Assembly (NCBI GenBank): GCA_910589385.1
Contig: CAJUTU010000028.1
Span: 1-51,375, forward strand
Length of the DNA: 51,375 bases
Source: an uncultured Lachnospiraceae bacterium
GTDB lineage: Bacteria > Bacillota > Clostridia > Lachnospirales > Lachnospiraceae
Direction of reading: 5' to 3'
Shown here: positions 15,168 through 24,093 of the stretch, piece after piece
How positions within the stretch are numbered: position 1 is the stretch's first letter
Layout of the letters: each line of letters starts with the position of its first letter
Program-made: the position numbers and the translations under genes
Notes under the pieces: model-generated
The model's database searches: none
Seen by the model: only the letters and a program-made list of their open reading frames with translations
What the model was told of the DNA's origin: nothing

Positions 15168-17300
15168 CTAATGTGCCGGTATATCATTAAGCCTCATCGC
15201 GGCTTCAAATATGATCACGGATCGTTCTTTCATCAAAATGTTTCCTCTTACATCAGGCATATCCTTTCTCGAAAAGTAATCCTGCATTGGGTCGCCGGTA
15301 TTTACTGCAATTTTCCAGTGCAGCATGTTGCCTGGAAACGGCGGGAGATTGATGTTTACAGGTTCCCAGTAGGTATTGATAGCAAGATAAACCAGATCCT
15401 CTTTCTTTGATTCCGGGTTAAAGCCTGCGAATAAAACACAGATTACATGGGAATCCATGCTATAATCTGGTTGATGTGGATTTACGCCGTGAATGCTGGT
15501 AAAAGGGTATCCGGTATGGCTGGATTCCATGTTCTTGCGGATTGCCGGATGGTCTTTCCGGAACTGTATCATATATTTAAAAAAGCAGAATAAATCCTGA
15601 TTTTTTTCTAATAGTGTCCAGTCCATCCAGGAGATGATATTATCCTGGCAATAGGGATTATTATTTCCAAATCTGGTATCGCCGAATTCATCGCCGGAAA
15701 GAAACATGGGAGTTCCCCGGCTGCAAAGCAGGACGGCACAGGCATTTTTAATCATCCGCATACGGAGTTTATTCACATTCTCATCACCAGTTTCACCCTC
15801 GGCTCCACAGTTCCAGCTATGGTTATCATCCGTACCGTCTGTATTGTGCCATCCATTCGCCTCATTATGTTTTTCGTTGTAGCTGTATAAGTCGTACAGT
15901 GTAAAACCATCATGGCAGGTCAGGAAATTAACGGAGGCATTGATACCCCGGTAGACCGGGTCATATAGATCCGTCGAGCCGATGAGCCGTTGGGCGGCGA
16001 TTGCAGCATATCCGGAATCTCCTTTTAAAAAATGCCGCATATCATCCCGGTAACGGCCGTTCCATTCAGCCCAGCGCTTCCAGGATGGGAAAGAACCTAC
16101 CTGATACAGGCCGCCGGCATCCCAGGCCTCAGCGATCAGCTTTACATTTTCTAAAATAGGGTCAAATGCCAGGCTTCTTAAAAGCGGCGGCTGGTTCATA
16201 GGAGAACCATCCTCGTTGCGGCCCAGAATGGCAGCAAGGTCAAATCGGAAGCCGTCCACCCTGTATTCGGTCACCCAGTAGCGCAGGCAGTCCAGGATCA
16301 TCTGCTGGACAACCGGATGATTGCAGTTCAGTGTATTGCCGCAGCCGCTGAAATTGTAGTAATGTCCATCCGGTGTAAGCAGATAATAAATATTATTGTC
16401 AAAGCCCTTGAAGGAAAAGCAGGGGCCCATTTCGTTTCCTTCAGCAGTATGGTTAAATACCACATCCAGAATGACTTCCATACCATTATCGTGCAGCGCT
16501 TTGATCAGCAGTTTTAATCCCCGCCCTTCTTGATTATCCTCAGAAAAAGCGGCATAGCTGGTATTTGGAGCAAAGAAGCAGACCGGATTATATCCCCAGT
16601 AATCCAGCAGCTTGTTTTCATTTACAACACGCGCATCCCTCATCTCGTCAAACTCGAAAATCGGCATCAGTTCCACGGCATTTACGCCTAATTCTTTCAG
16701 ATAGGGGATTTTTTCACGGATTCCATGGAATGTGCCGGGATGGGATACGCCGGAAGACTCATCCTTGGTAAATCCACGGACATGCGTCTCATAGATGATC
16801 AGATCTTCCATAGGGATAGTGGCATGGTATGCGGTTCCCCAGTCAAAATTACTGCGTACCACCCTTGCGCGGTATCCGCGCTGATAATTTTTGTTGACAC
16901 CCCAGTTACTCTGGCCGGAAACTGCCTTTGCATAAGGGTCTAAAAGGATTCTTCCAGAGTCGAACCGAAGACCTTTTCCTTCATCGTAGGGGCCGTCCAG
17001 CCGGTAAGCGTATTCAATATCTGAAATATCCAGATAAAATACGATCATGGAATAGACACAGCCAATCTTGTAATTTTCCGGAAATTTCAAGACTGCGTAA
17101 GGCTCATCCTCCGACCGGTGGAAAAGCAGCAATTCACAGGAAGTAGCCCCGTGGGACTGGATCGTGAAGCTGACTCCGCATGGAATGAGCGTAGCGCCCA
17201 TGGTGCCGAAAAATCCCGGACGTACTTCAAAGCCGGAAATGATGTCCAGCGGCTCCAGCGGTACATTATGGATTTGTAACAATTCTTCATTTGCTTTCAT
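15168..17300 (-). CDS. glgX: Glycogen debranching enzyme (GlgX/isoamylase type)
   Basis: A 710-residue GH13 enzyme of the isoamylase/GlgX group, which cleaves alpha-1,6 branches in glycogen-type glucans. An N-terminal CBM48-like beta domain (about 25-150) precedes the catalytic barrel. Catalytic motifs are visible: VILDVVFNHTAEG, YRVDGFRFDLA (nucleophile Asp), LIAEAWDAGG (acid Glu) and NFLTCHDGFT (Asp). No signal peptide, so it acts on intracellular glycogen. The ATG at 17300 has a GGGAG ribosome binding site 8 bases upstream. It is alone here; malQ at 43298 could process its linear products. Confidence 0.93.
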   Translation of the reverse strand: MKANEELLQIHNVPLEPLDIISGFEVRPGFFGTMGATLIPCGVSFTIQSHGATSCELLLFHRSEDEPYAVLKFPENYKIGCVYSMIVFYLDISDIEYAYRLDGPYDEGKGLRFDSGRILLDPYAKAVSGQSNWGVNKNYQRGYRARVVRSNFDWGTAYHATIPMEDLIIYETHVRGFTKDESSGVSHPGTFHGIREKIPYLKELGVNAVELMPIFEFDEMRDARVVNENKLLDYWGYNPVCFFAPNTSYAAFSEDNQEGRGLKLLIKALHDNGMEVILDVVFNHTAEGNEMGPCFSFKGFDNNIYYLLTPDGHYYNFSGCGNTLNCNHPVVQQMILDCLRYWVTEYRVDGFRFDLAAILGRNEDGSPMNQPPLLRSLAFDPILENVKLIAEAWDAGGLYQVGSFPSWKRWAEWNGRYRDDMRHFLKGDSGYAAIAAQRLIGSTDLYDPVYRGINASVNFLTCHDGFTLYDLYSYNEKHNEANGWHNTDGTDDNHSWNCGAEGETGDENVNKLRMRMIKNACAVLLCSRGTPMFLSGDEFGDTRFGNNNPYCQDNIISWMDWTLLEKNQDLFCFFKYMIQFRKDHPAIRKNMESSHTGYPFTSIHGVNPHQPDYSMDSHVICVLFAGFNPESKKEDLVYLAINTYWEPVNINLPPFPGNMLHWKIAVNTGDPMQDYFSRKDMPDVRGNILMKERSVIIFEAAMRLNDIPAH

Positions 17301-17385
17301 AAGTGACTCCCTTCTCGTTGGTTATAATAATATATAAAATAACTCATCCATCTGGCTTGTATTTCCCTCCCCATATCCGGATAAG

Positions 17386-18006
17386 CTACTTGTGCTGATA
17401 ATAAAATACGGCCACTTGCGTGCGGTCACGTAAATTTAATTTATCCAGGATCGAGCTCAGATAATTTCGGACAGTCCCCTCGCTCAGAAATAATTCTGCT
17501 GCAATTTCTTTGTTGCTCATGCCGTTGGCAATGAGGCGGATAATCTCCAGTTCCCGGTCACTGATATCTGCGGAAGCATAGTCAAAGGCCTCTGCCTGCC
17601 AGATCAATCCGGGCAGTTTTGAGACCACCTGGCAGCCAAATACAGTCTGCCCAGATGCTACAGCTTTCAGTGCAGGAAGGATATTGGCATAATCTTGCTT
17701 CAGAAGATATCCCATGGCTCCAAGCCGCAAAGCTTTTACAATATAATTATCGTCAGAAAATGTAGTAAGCAAAAGGATTTTTGCATCAGGAAATTCTTTT
17801 CGTATTTCAGCGGTGGCACTCAGGCCGTCCATCTGCTTCATTCGGATATCCATCAGAAGAATATCTGGAAGGTGCTCCCGGTATAGACGGACTGCATCGC
17901 ATCCATCAGTACCGATGGCAGCTACATGGATGCCTTCGTTTGCTTCGAGTATAGTTTTCAGCGCATCCGATACCAGACAGTCGTCGTCAACAATGACAAG
18001 ATTCAT
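17386..18006 (-). CDS. LuxR/NarL-family response regulator
   Basis: A 206-residue two-domain regulator. The receiver has the acidic pocket (VDDD, 6-9), the phosphoryl-accepting Asp53 in LLMDIRMKQMDG, and the switch residues (LLTTFSDD; conserved Lys in YLLKQD). The C-terminal HTH is of NarL type (SDRELEIIRLIANGMSNKEI; SEGTVRNYLSSILDKL). It is encoded 7 bases after its cognate kinase gene. The divergent ABC exporter operon is the likely target, as in many DesK/DesR-like or LiaRS-like systems of Firmicutes; the dyad at 19187-19211 is a candidate site. Confidence 0.92.
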   Translation of the reverse strand: MNLVIVDDDCLVSDALKTILEANEGIHVAAIGTDGCDAVRLYREHLPDILLMDIRMKQMDGLSATAEIRKEFPDAKILLLTTFSDDNYIVKALRLGAMGYLLKQDYANILPALKAVASGQTVFGCQVVSKLPGLIWQAEAFDYASADISDRELEIIRLIANGMSNKEIAAELFLSEGTVRNYLSSILDKLNLRDRTQVAVFYYQHK

Positions 18007-18013
18007 ATGGTTT

Positions 18014-19114
18014 CTACTCCTTTATCTCTTTTGGGATTATGATGAATATCTGGAACCCTGCTTCTGACGTGATCTGGAGCGTGCCATTTAAAGCGTGGAC
18101 CCGTTCACTCATGTTAGACAGTCCGATCCCTCCATGGCCGGATTGTTCTTTATCAAAGCCGGCATCACACAAGGTTCCGTTATCTTTAATATATAATTGA
18201 TATAAGGCAGGATGCTCACGCATGGTAATCTGCACCTGGTTGGCATTACTGTGCCTTATCACATTGGAAAGGGCTTCTTTTGTGACACTGATGAAACAAT
18301 ATTTTACCTCACGCAAAACGGTACGTCCCATATCATATTGCAGGATGACCGGACAGAAAGAAAACTCGGCGATCAGGCTTTTGATGGATTCTTCTAAATC
18401 TACAGAGTCATCATGCAGGTCATGTACACTGTTTCGGATGCTGTCCATGGCAGAATTCAAGGTGGTATCCAGATGCTCTAATAATGGATGCATGCTATCT
18501 TGTTGGTTTACGGTCCTGGCAGCCCCCAACAGCAGGATGGAACGAGAAAGCAGATGCCCCACGTTGTCATGGATCTCACGCGCGATCCGGTTCCGCTCCC
18601 GAAGGGTAGCTGTATAGATTTCATAGTCCTGTTTTTCCAGAAGAACCCTGTTCTTTTCTGTCAGCAGCAGGTGATTTTCCCGGCTGTCGTCCTGGATTTC
18701 CCGAAATTGTGAGGCAAGTTGTTCATATTGCACGGTATGGCTCCGGAGCAGGAATGCCAATAAAAACCCGGATAAGCCGTACAAAAGCGGAAGTGGTGAT
18801 ACGGTATAAAGGATGGCTGATGTGTGGTACAAAAACAACAAAAAAGCAAACAGGAGGATACGTCGGTGATGCTTTTTTAGGAAAATATAAAAGGCGGCCG
18901 GAAAAAAACAGAAAAAGGAAGGAAAAAATAAAGAAAGAGACAAAAATACTGCTTCTGTCCCTAAGTGAAGCAGAAGGGATTCTGTGAAATAGCAGACACA
19001 GCAAAGCACCAGCGCACACAAAAAAGCGAGCACGAACACAGGATCTACAGGTGTGTACAGAACTGAAAACAGGCAGTAAAGCAGTAAAAATCCGGTATCT
19101 TGAAAATAGCGCAT
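18014..19114 (-). CDS. NarL-type sensor histidine kinase
   Basis: A 366-residue membrane kinase of the HPK7 (DesK/NarX) family. About six hydrophobic segments fill the first 150 residues with little extracellular sequence, suggesting it senses something in or at the membrane. A coiled coil leads to the HisKA_3 box (RERNRIAREIHDNVGH, with the phosphorylated His), and the HATPase domain has KEALSNVIRHSNA, DNGT and GHGGIGLSNMSERV. The start is ATG 19114, set by a GGAGGGG ribosome binding site; a longer open frame reaching 19375 would run across the ABC promoter and is not supported. Confidence 0.92.
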   Translation of the reverse strand: MRYFQDTGFLLLYCLFSVLYTPVDPVFVLAFLCALVLCCVCYFTESLLLHLGTEAVFLSLSLFFPSFFCFFPAAFYIFLKKHHRRILLFAFLLFLYHTSAILYTVSPLPLLYGLSGFLLAFLLRSHTVQYEQLASQFREIQDDSRENHLLLTEKNRVLLEKQDYEIYTATLRERNRIAREIHDNVGHLLSRSILLLGAARTVNQQDSMHPLLEHLDTTLNSAMDSIRNSVHDLHDDSVDLEESIKSLIAEFSFCPVILQYDMGRTVLREVKYCFISVTKEALSNVIRHSNANQVQITMREHPALYQLYIKDNGTLCDAGFDKEQSGHGGIGLSNMSERVHALNGTLQITSEAGFQIFIIIPKEIKE

Positions 19115-19186
19115 CGTATTTCCCCTCCCATGACCATTATAATACAAAGCAGGGGAACAGGCAAAGAAAAGATGATTTTTGTGATA

Positions 19187-19246
19187 AATGTCATATGGAA
19201 GAGGTGACATTACACACTTCTTTTTATAAACCGAAAAAAGTATACT
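19187..19246 (+). promoter_or_regulatory. Candidate operator and promoter of the ABC exporter operon
   Basis: AATGTCA (19187-19193) and TGACATT (19205-19211) form a 7-bp inverted repeat with an 11-base spacer. TATACT (19241-19246) is a good -10 box, but the -35 region is poor, as expected of an activated promoter. The dyad centre lies about 45 bases upstream of the -10 box, where NarL-type regulators commonly bind. It sits between the kinase gene and the exporter genes. Confidence 0.5.
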
Positions 19247-19318
19247 GAAAATATGCAGCGGACGCTCTTGAAAAGAGTGCATCTTAAATATTAGCAGCGA
19301 GAGAGGAGAGAATGGAAT

Positions 19319-20248
19319 ATGGTTGAGATAAAAAATCTGGTAAAACGTTATGGTAATCTGGTGGCGCTGGATCATTTGAACCTACAGGTACAGGAAGGTG
19401 AGATTTTTGGCCTTCTGGGACCGAATGGCTCCGGCAAGACAACGGCTATCAACTGCATGCTGGCGCTGCTTGCGTTTGACAGGGGAGACATCCATATCTT
19501 TGGGGAAGAGATGAGCCCCGACAATTACCATGTGAAGAAACAGATCGGAATCGTGCTTCAGAATGTGGCTGTATTTGACGAATTGACCGTATATGAAAAT
19601 ATTGACTATTTCTGCGGCCTTTATGTAAAGGATAAGGAACAGAGGAAAAGACTGGTGGAGGAAGCAGTGGCATTTGTAGGGCTGGAAGACTTTCAGAAGA
19701 AGCGGCCCGGTAAATTGTCCGGCGGACTGCTGCGGAGATTGAATATCGCCTGTGGGATCGCGCATAAGCCAAGGCTGATCATCATGGATGAACCTACGGT
19801 GGCTGTAGATCCTCAGAGCAGGAACAAGATCCTGGAGGGGATCCAGGAATTGAACCGGCAGGGTTCCACAATTATTTATACATCCCACTATATGGAAGAA
19901 GTGGAGCAGATCTGCACCCGGATCGCGATCTTGGATCATGGAAGAAGCATTGCCGTGGGTACAAAAGAGGAACTGAAGATGATGATCAAGACCGGGGAGA
20001 CTATCACCATTGAGGCTGTGGCTCTGACAGAAGAGCAGATCCAGATGATCCAGGGGCTCCCCCATGTATTTGCCGTAGAGTACGAGGAACAGATACTGAC
20101 GGTACGCTGCACGAAAGCAAAGCATAATCTGATCCGGATCCTCAATTATCTACAGGAACAGGAAATCCTATTTGGCAGGGTCTTTTCCGAACTTCCTACA
20201 TTGAATGATGTATTTTTGGAGATTACAGGGAAGCAGCTGAGAGATTGA
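19319..20248 (+). CDS. ABC exporter ATP-binding protein
   Basis: A 309-residue ATPase of an ABC-2 type exporter. Walker A is GPNGSGKTT (34-42), the Q-loop is VLQN, the signature reads LSGGLLRRL (Leu replaces the usual Gln), and Walker B is LIIMDEPTVAVD, with the H-loop at YTSHYM. The C-terminal 80 residues form a DUF4162-like extension. The ATG at 19319 has GAGAGGAGAG (19301-19310) 8 bases upstream. First gene of a three-gene operon with two permeases. Substrate unknown; antimicrobial peptide or lipid-linked export is suggested by the two-component system next door, as inference. Confidence 0.93.
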   Translation: MVEIKNLVKRYGNLVALDHLNLQVQEGEIFGLLGPNGSGKTTAINCMLALLAFDRGDIHIFGEEMSPDNYHVKKQIGIVLQNVAVFDELTVYENIDYFCGLYVKDKEQRKRLVEEAVAFVGLEDFQKKRPGKLSGGLLRRLNIACGIAHKPRLIIMDEPTVAVDPQSRNKILEGIQELNRQGSTIIYTSHYMEEVEQICTRIAILDHGRSIAVGTKEELKMMIKTGETITIEAVALTEEQIQMIQGLPHVFAVEYEEQILTVRCTKAKHNLIRILNYLQEQEILFGRVFSELPTLNDVFLEITGKQLRD

Positions 20249-20260
20249 GGAGGAAGGCAA

Positions 20261-21385
20261 ATGCTACATTTAATGAAATATAATATCATCGTAAAAGTAA
20301 AGTGCATGAATGTCGTATTCTGGCCGCTTGTATTTCCTCTGATCTTAGCCACATTCTTCTATTTTGCTTTAGGAGCCATGGAAGAGGCAGATTTTGAAAC
20401 CGTGCCGGCTGCGGTTGTAAAAGAAGAAAATGCAGACACCGTATTTCTTGAATTTCTGGATACGATGGAGGAGGATGAAAGTCATCTGGTCGAGATTCGG
20501 GAAATGACCAGGAAGGAGGCATTGGATGCACTGGAACAGAGGAAAATAGAAGGAGTCTTTTTTACAGGAGAGACGATCTCTCTGACAGTGGCAGGCAACG
20601 GTATCCCTGAGAGCATCCTGCAGTCTCTGCTGGAATCTTATGAAAATGGTAAACAGACCATGGAACTGGTGGCCAGGCAGAATCCACAGAAGCTTAAGGA
20701 GGCCGCAGATCAGATGGGAGCGTATGAGGAACTGATAGAACAGGTGTCATTAGGGGGACAGACGACGGATGGGAATATCCAGTTCTTTTATGCCTTGATC
20801 GGAATGGCATGCCTGTACGGCGCTTTTATCGGAATGGATGCTGCCATCAATATCCAGGCGAACCTGTCGCCTCTGGCAGCCAGGCGGTGTGTGACGCCTA
20901 CCCATAAATTAAAGATGATCTTGGCAGAAATGTTGTCCTGTTTCTTACTACATTATTTCAATGTGCTCATTCTGCTTGCATACCTTAAGTATGTGCTGAA
21001 GCTGGATTTCCAGGGCAGGCTTTTAGAGATGCTTTTGATCACACTGGCCGGGAGCATGATCGGCGTATCCATGGGAATGTTTGTGGGCAGCTTCGGGAAG
21101 ATGGGAGAAGGGATCAAAGTCGGGATCCTGCTTGGGATTTCTATGACAGGAAGCTTTCTGGCGGGTCTGATGAGTGCGGATATGAAGTATGTGGTAGACC
21201 GGCATGCGCCGCTTGTGAACCGGTTCAACCCGGCTGCGGTCATCACAGATGCATTTTATTGTATCAACGTGTATGACGATCCGGCCCGTTTTGGCAGAAG
21301 CCTTGTTACATTAGGCGTGATGTGCGTGGGGCTGACACTGGCATCATTTTTACTGATCAGGAGGGAACGTTATGACAGTATATAA
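20261..21385 (+). CDS. ABC-2 type permease, first subunit
   Basis: A 374-residue membrane protein: one N-terminal membrane helix (about 20-40), a large external domain of about 130 residues, then five more helices in the C-terminal half, the layout of ABC2_membrane_3 permeases. It starts 12 bases after the ATPase gene. It pairs with the product of the next gene, which has the same plan, to form a heterodimeric pore. GGAGGAAGG lies directly upstream of the ATG. Confidence 0.88.
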   Translation: MLHLMKYNIIVKVKCMNVVFWPLVFPLILATFFYFALGAMEEADFETVPAAVVKEENADTVFLEFLDTMEEDESHLVEIREMTRKEALDALEQRKIEGVFFTGETISLTVAGNGIPESILQSLLESYENGKQTMELVARQNPQKLKEAADQMGAYEELIEQVSLGGQTTDGNIQFFYALIGMACLYGAFIGMDAAINIQANLSPLAARRCVTPTHKLKMILAEMLSCFLLHYFNVLILLAYLKYVLKLDFQGRLLEMLLITLAGSMIGVSMGMFVGSFGKMGEGIKVGILLGISMTGSFLAGLMSADMKYVVDRHAPLVNRFNPAAVITDAFYCINVYDDPARFGRSLVTLGVMCVGLTLASFLLIRRERYDSI

Positions 21386-22526
21386 AGGCTATCTAAAAGT
21401 CATGAAGAAAAACATCGGGCTGATTCTGATGTACCTGGCAATTTTTACAGGAGTCACGGTTATGTTCCAGGTGTTATCGGGAAATGACTCTATTACAAAC
21501 TATAGGGCAGAAAGCGTGAAAATTGCAGTAATAGATGACGATGGGGGGAGCCTGGCTGTAGAACTGAAAAATTATCTGGGGCAGTGCCATCAAGTCACTG
21601 TGACGGAAAATGACAGGGCGCGTCTGCAGGAAGACTTGTTCTACCGTAATATAGAATATATCATCCGGATACCGGAGCATTTTTTTGAAACCTGCATTGC
21701 AGAGGGGCAAAAGCTTGAGGTGACAAAAGTCACGGGTTCTTATACGGCTTTTTATGTGGATCAGCAGCTAAACAGTTTTCTGAATGATGCAAGGGTTTAC
21801 TATACCGCTGGCTTTACCCAGGAGGAAACGGCAGCAGCTCTTCATGGATTAAAGTCAATACAAGTGGAGTTACTGGATACAGGCGGTACAGTGGGGGAGA
21901 TGCCGGCATATGGCTTTTATTTCCGATATCTTCCATATTTGTTTTTGTCGGTGCTCTGTTATGTAATGGGAAATGTGCTCGCGGCATTCCGTCGGGGCGA
22001 CCTGCCAAAACGAATGAGCGCCTCAGCCATTTCCGCACGAAGACAGAGCCTGGAGGGGCTTCTGGCGGCAGCAACTATGGCAGTTATTCTATGGGCAGTG
22101 AGTATTTTAGGAGCTTTTGCGTTTTATGGAAAGAGGCTGGTAGAATGCGGAGGCCTGCCATATTATCTTTTGAATTCCTTTATGATGGTCCTGACTGCCC
22201 TTGCAATCTCTTATCTGGTAGGGATGCTGGTACGTGGAAAAAGTGCTGCGAACACCCTGAGTGGGATTGTGAACGTACTTTCTCTGGGAATGTGTTCTCT
22301 GTGCGGGGTATTCGTACCTTTGGAAATGATGAGCAAAGGAGTAAAGACTGCGGCTCACTTCCTGCCGGTGTACTGGTATGAAGTCGTAAATAATCTGGTG
22401 GCAGAGTTTGGAAATGTGACAGGAGAGATCAGGCAGACAGTGCTCCAGGGCCTGGGGCTGCAGTTGGCGTTTGTAGTTGCATTAGTATGTATCACTCTTA
22501 CGATATCGAAATGGAAGAAAGTATGA
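21372..22526 (+). CDS. ABC-2 type permease, second subunit
   Basis: A 384-residue membrane protein with the same layout as its neighbour: an N-terminal helix (about 12-32), an external domain to about residue 170, then five or six helices. It overlaps the first permease by 14 bases, so translation is coupled. Distant sequence similarity to YhgE/Pip-like and NosY-like permeases is possible; the substrate is unknown. A terminator follows immediately. Confidence 0.88.
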   Translation: MTVYKGYLKVMKKNIGLILMYLAIFTGVTVMFQVLSGNDSITNYRAESVKIAVIDDDGGSLAVELKNYLGQCHQVTVTENDRARLQEDLFYRNIEYIIRIPEHFFETCIAEGQKLEVTKVTGSYTAFYVDQQLNSFLNDARVYYTAGFTQEETAAALHGLKSIQVELLDTGGTVGEMPAYGFYFRYLPYLFLSVLCYVMGNVLAAFRRGDLPKRMSASAISARRQSLEGLLAAATMAVILWAVSILGAFAFYGKRLVECGGLPYYLLNSFMMVLTALAISYLVGMLVRGKSAANTLSGIVNVLSLGMCSLCGVFVPLEMMSKGVKTAAHFLPVYWYEVVNNLVAEFGNVTGEIRQTVLQGLGLQLAFVVALVCITLTISKWKKV

Positions 22527-22556
22527 AAGGGGTGCCTGTATGGGCGCCTTTTTTCA
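22526..22556 (+). terminator. Terminator of the ABC exporter operon
   Basis: GGTGCC (22531-22536) pairs with GGCGCC (22543-22548), extended by G-T and A-T pairs, and is followed by six T (22549-22554). It begins right at the stop codon of the second permease. Confidence 0.8.
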
Positions 22557-22578
22557 TTCACATAGGCTGATGTTTTTC

Positions 22579-22607
22579 TTGATTTTTACAGGGATGTCTA
22601 GTAGAAT
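22579..22607 (+). promoter_or_regulatory. Promoter of the plsX operon
   Basis: TTGATT (22579-22584) and TAGAAT (22602-22607) with a 17-base spacer, 30 bases upstream of plsX. No FapR-like operator is apparent. Confidence 0.55.
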
Positions 22608-22636
22608 GTATAACAGCAATGCAAGGAGGGATGAAA

Positions 22637-23665
22637 ATGTCCGAGATGACAAGAGTCGCCCTGGATGCTATGGGCGGCGATCATGCACCAGGAGAAATCA
22701 TAAAAGGTGCGGTGGAGGCTGTGCAGAAGCGAAAGGATATTAAGGTTCTGTTGACAGGGAGAGAAGAGGTTCTTAAGAAAGCCCTGTCCGCATACACATA
22801 CCCCGAAGGGCAGATTGAGATTGTGAATGCCACGGAAGTGATCCAGACGGCAGAACCGCCGGTGGCGGCTGTGCGCAGCAAGAGGGATTCCTCGATCGTG
22901 GCAGCCATGAAGCTGGTAAAGAGAGGGGAAGCAGACGCATTTGTCTCGGCAGGGAACTCTGGTGCAGTGCTGGCAGGAGGCCAGATCCTGATCGGAAAGA
23001 TCAAAGGAGTGGAACGAGCTCCGCTTGCTCCGCTGATCCCTACGGCTAAAGGCGCAGCACTTTTGATCGACTGCGGGGCCAATGTGGATGCAAGGCCGTC
23101 TCATCTGGTACAGTTTGCACAGATGGGTTCCATCTATATGGAGCATGTGATCGGTAAAAAGAATCCGACTGTCGGAATTGTGAATATCGGCGCAGAAGAA
23201 GAAAAGGGAAATGCACTGGTGAAAGAGACGTTCCCACTTCTAAAAGCGTGCAAAGGTATCAATTTTGTGGGGAGCGTTGAGGCCAGGGATATCCCGTCCG
23301 GAGCCGTAGATGTAGTGGTTTGCGAGGCATTTGTGGGGAACGTGATCCTGAAGCTGTATGAAGGGGTTGGGGGCACTTTGATCAAGAAGATCAAGGCCAG
23401 CATGATGACTTCCCCGCGCAGTAAGATTGGAGCGCTTCTGGTAAAACCTGCATTGAAAGCTACACTGAAGGACTTTGACGCCAGCGAATATGGCGGAGCG
23501 CCGCTTCTTGGCTTGAAGGGCCTGGTGGTGAAAACGCATGGAAGCTCTACCGCGAAGGAAGTATGTACATCAATTATCCAGTGCGTAGCTTTCAAAAAAC
23601 ATAATATCAGTGAAAAGATTCAGGCTGCTGTTCAGAAAACACCGGACGAAGACCAGGGACAGTAA
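22637..23665 (+). CDS. plsX: Phosphate acyltransferase PlsX
   Basis: PlsX, 342 residues, converts acyl-ACP to acyl-phosphate, the first step of phospholipid synthesis in Gram-positives. The start (VALDAMGGDHAPGEII) carries the family signature; the core includes GNSGAVLAGG, GANVD and GNVILKLYEG. ATG 22637 is chosen because AAGGAGGG (22623-22630) is 6 bases upstream; ATG 22619 lies before that site. It precedes acpP, its acyl-carrier partner, and then rnc and smc, a conserved Firmicutes order, though fabD and fabG are absent here. Confidence 0.96.
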   Translation: MSEMTRVALDAMGGDHAPGEIIKGAVEAVQKRKDIKVLLTGREEVLKKALSAYTYPEGQIEIVNATEVIQTAEPPVAAVRSKRDSSIVAAMKLVKRGEADAFVSAGNSGAVLAGGQILIGKIKGVERAPLAPLIPTAKGAALLIDCGANVDARPSHLVQFAQMGSIYMEHVIGKKNPTVGIVNIGAEEEKGNALVKETFPLLKACKGINFVGSVEARDIPSGAVDVVVCEAFVGNVILKLYEGVGGTLIKKIKASMMTSPRSKIGALLVKPALKATLKDFDASEYGGAPLLGLKGLVVKTHGSSTAKEVCTSIIQCVAFKKHNISEKIQAAVQKTPDEDQGQ

Positions 23666-23749
23666 AAGCACAATATGTGATTTTTTGAAAAAATGGCAGT
23701 GTGCCTGGAAAGACCGGTACAAATTATAAGAGAAAGGAAAAGGATGATT

Positions 23750-23980
23750 ATGGAATTTGAAAAATTGCAGGAGATTATTGCAGAAGTTATGAATGTCACG
23801 AAGGATGAAGTTCAGCCGGAGACGAAATTTGTGGAGGATCTTTCAGCAGATTCCCTGGATGTCCTTCAGATCATCACAGAGATTGAGGAAGCATTTGACA
23901 TTGAGATTGACAATGAAGATGCAGACAAGATTGTAACAGTGCAGGATGCGGTTGATCAGATTAAGAAGGTTGTGGAATAA
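23750..23980 (+). CDS. acpP: Acyl carrier protein
   Basis: A 76-residue acidic four-helix protein. The phosphopantetheine attachment site is Ser35 in ADSLDVLQI. It carries growing fatty acids and provides acyl chains to PlsX, encoded just upstream. Two starts 6 bases apart (23744 and 23750) are both compatible with the AAAGGAAAAGG stretch (23733-23743); 23750 gives the usual MEFEKLQ opening. A terminator follows, separating it from rnc. Confidence 0.95.
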   Translation: MEFEKLQEIIAEVMNVTKDEVQPETKFVEDLSADSLDVLQIITEIEEAFDIEIDNEDADKIVTVQDAVDQIKKVVE

Positions 23981-24013
23981 TCATCGATGTGTGGCCATGG
24001 TACGATTTATGAT

Positions 24014-24039
24014 GAAAAAGCCCCCTTGCGGGCTTTTTC
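24014..24039 (+). terminator. Intrinsic terminator after acpP
   Basis: GAAAAAGCCC (24014-24023) pairs perfectly with GGGCTTTTTC (24030-24039) over a 6-base loop, with the T-run inside the stem. Readthrough or a second promoter would be needed for rnc. Confidence 0.85.
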
Positions 24040-24093
24040 AATTTGTCTTTACAGTTTTAGGATATGAAAAATATGTTAAGAAGGAGGAACGGG

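Noticed and set aside
19115..19375. Longer N-terminus of the histidine kinase
   Set aside because: It would cross the ABC exporter promoter; ATG 19114 has a strong ribosome binding site and starts the first membrane helix.
22107..22381. Overlapping short frames inside the second ABC permease on both strands
   Set aside because: The permease frame is continuous and has membrane-protein character; the others have no start signals.
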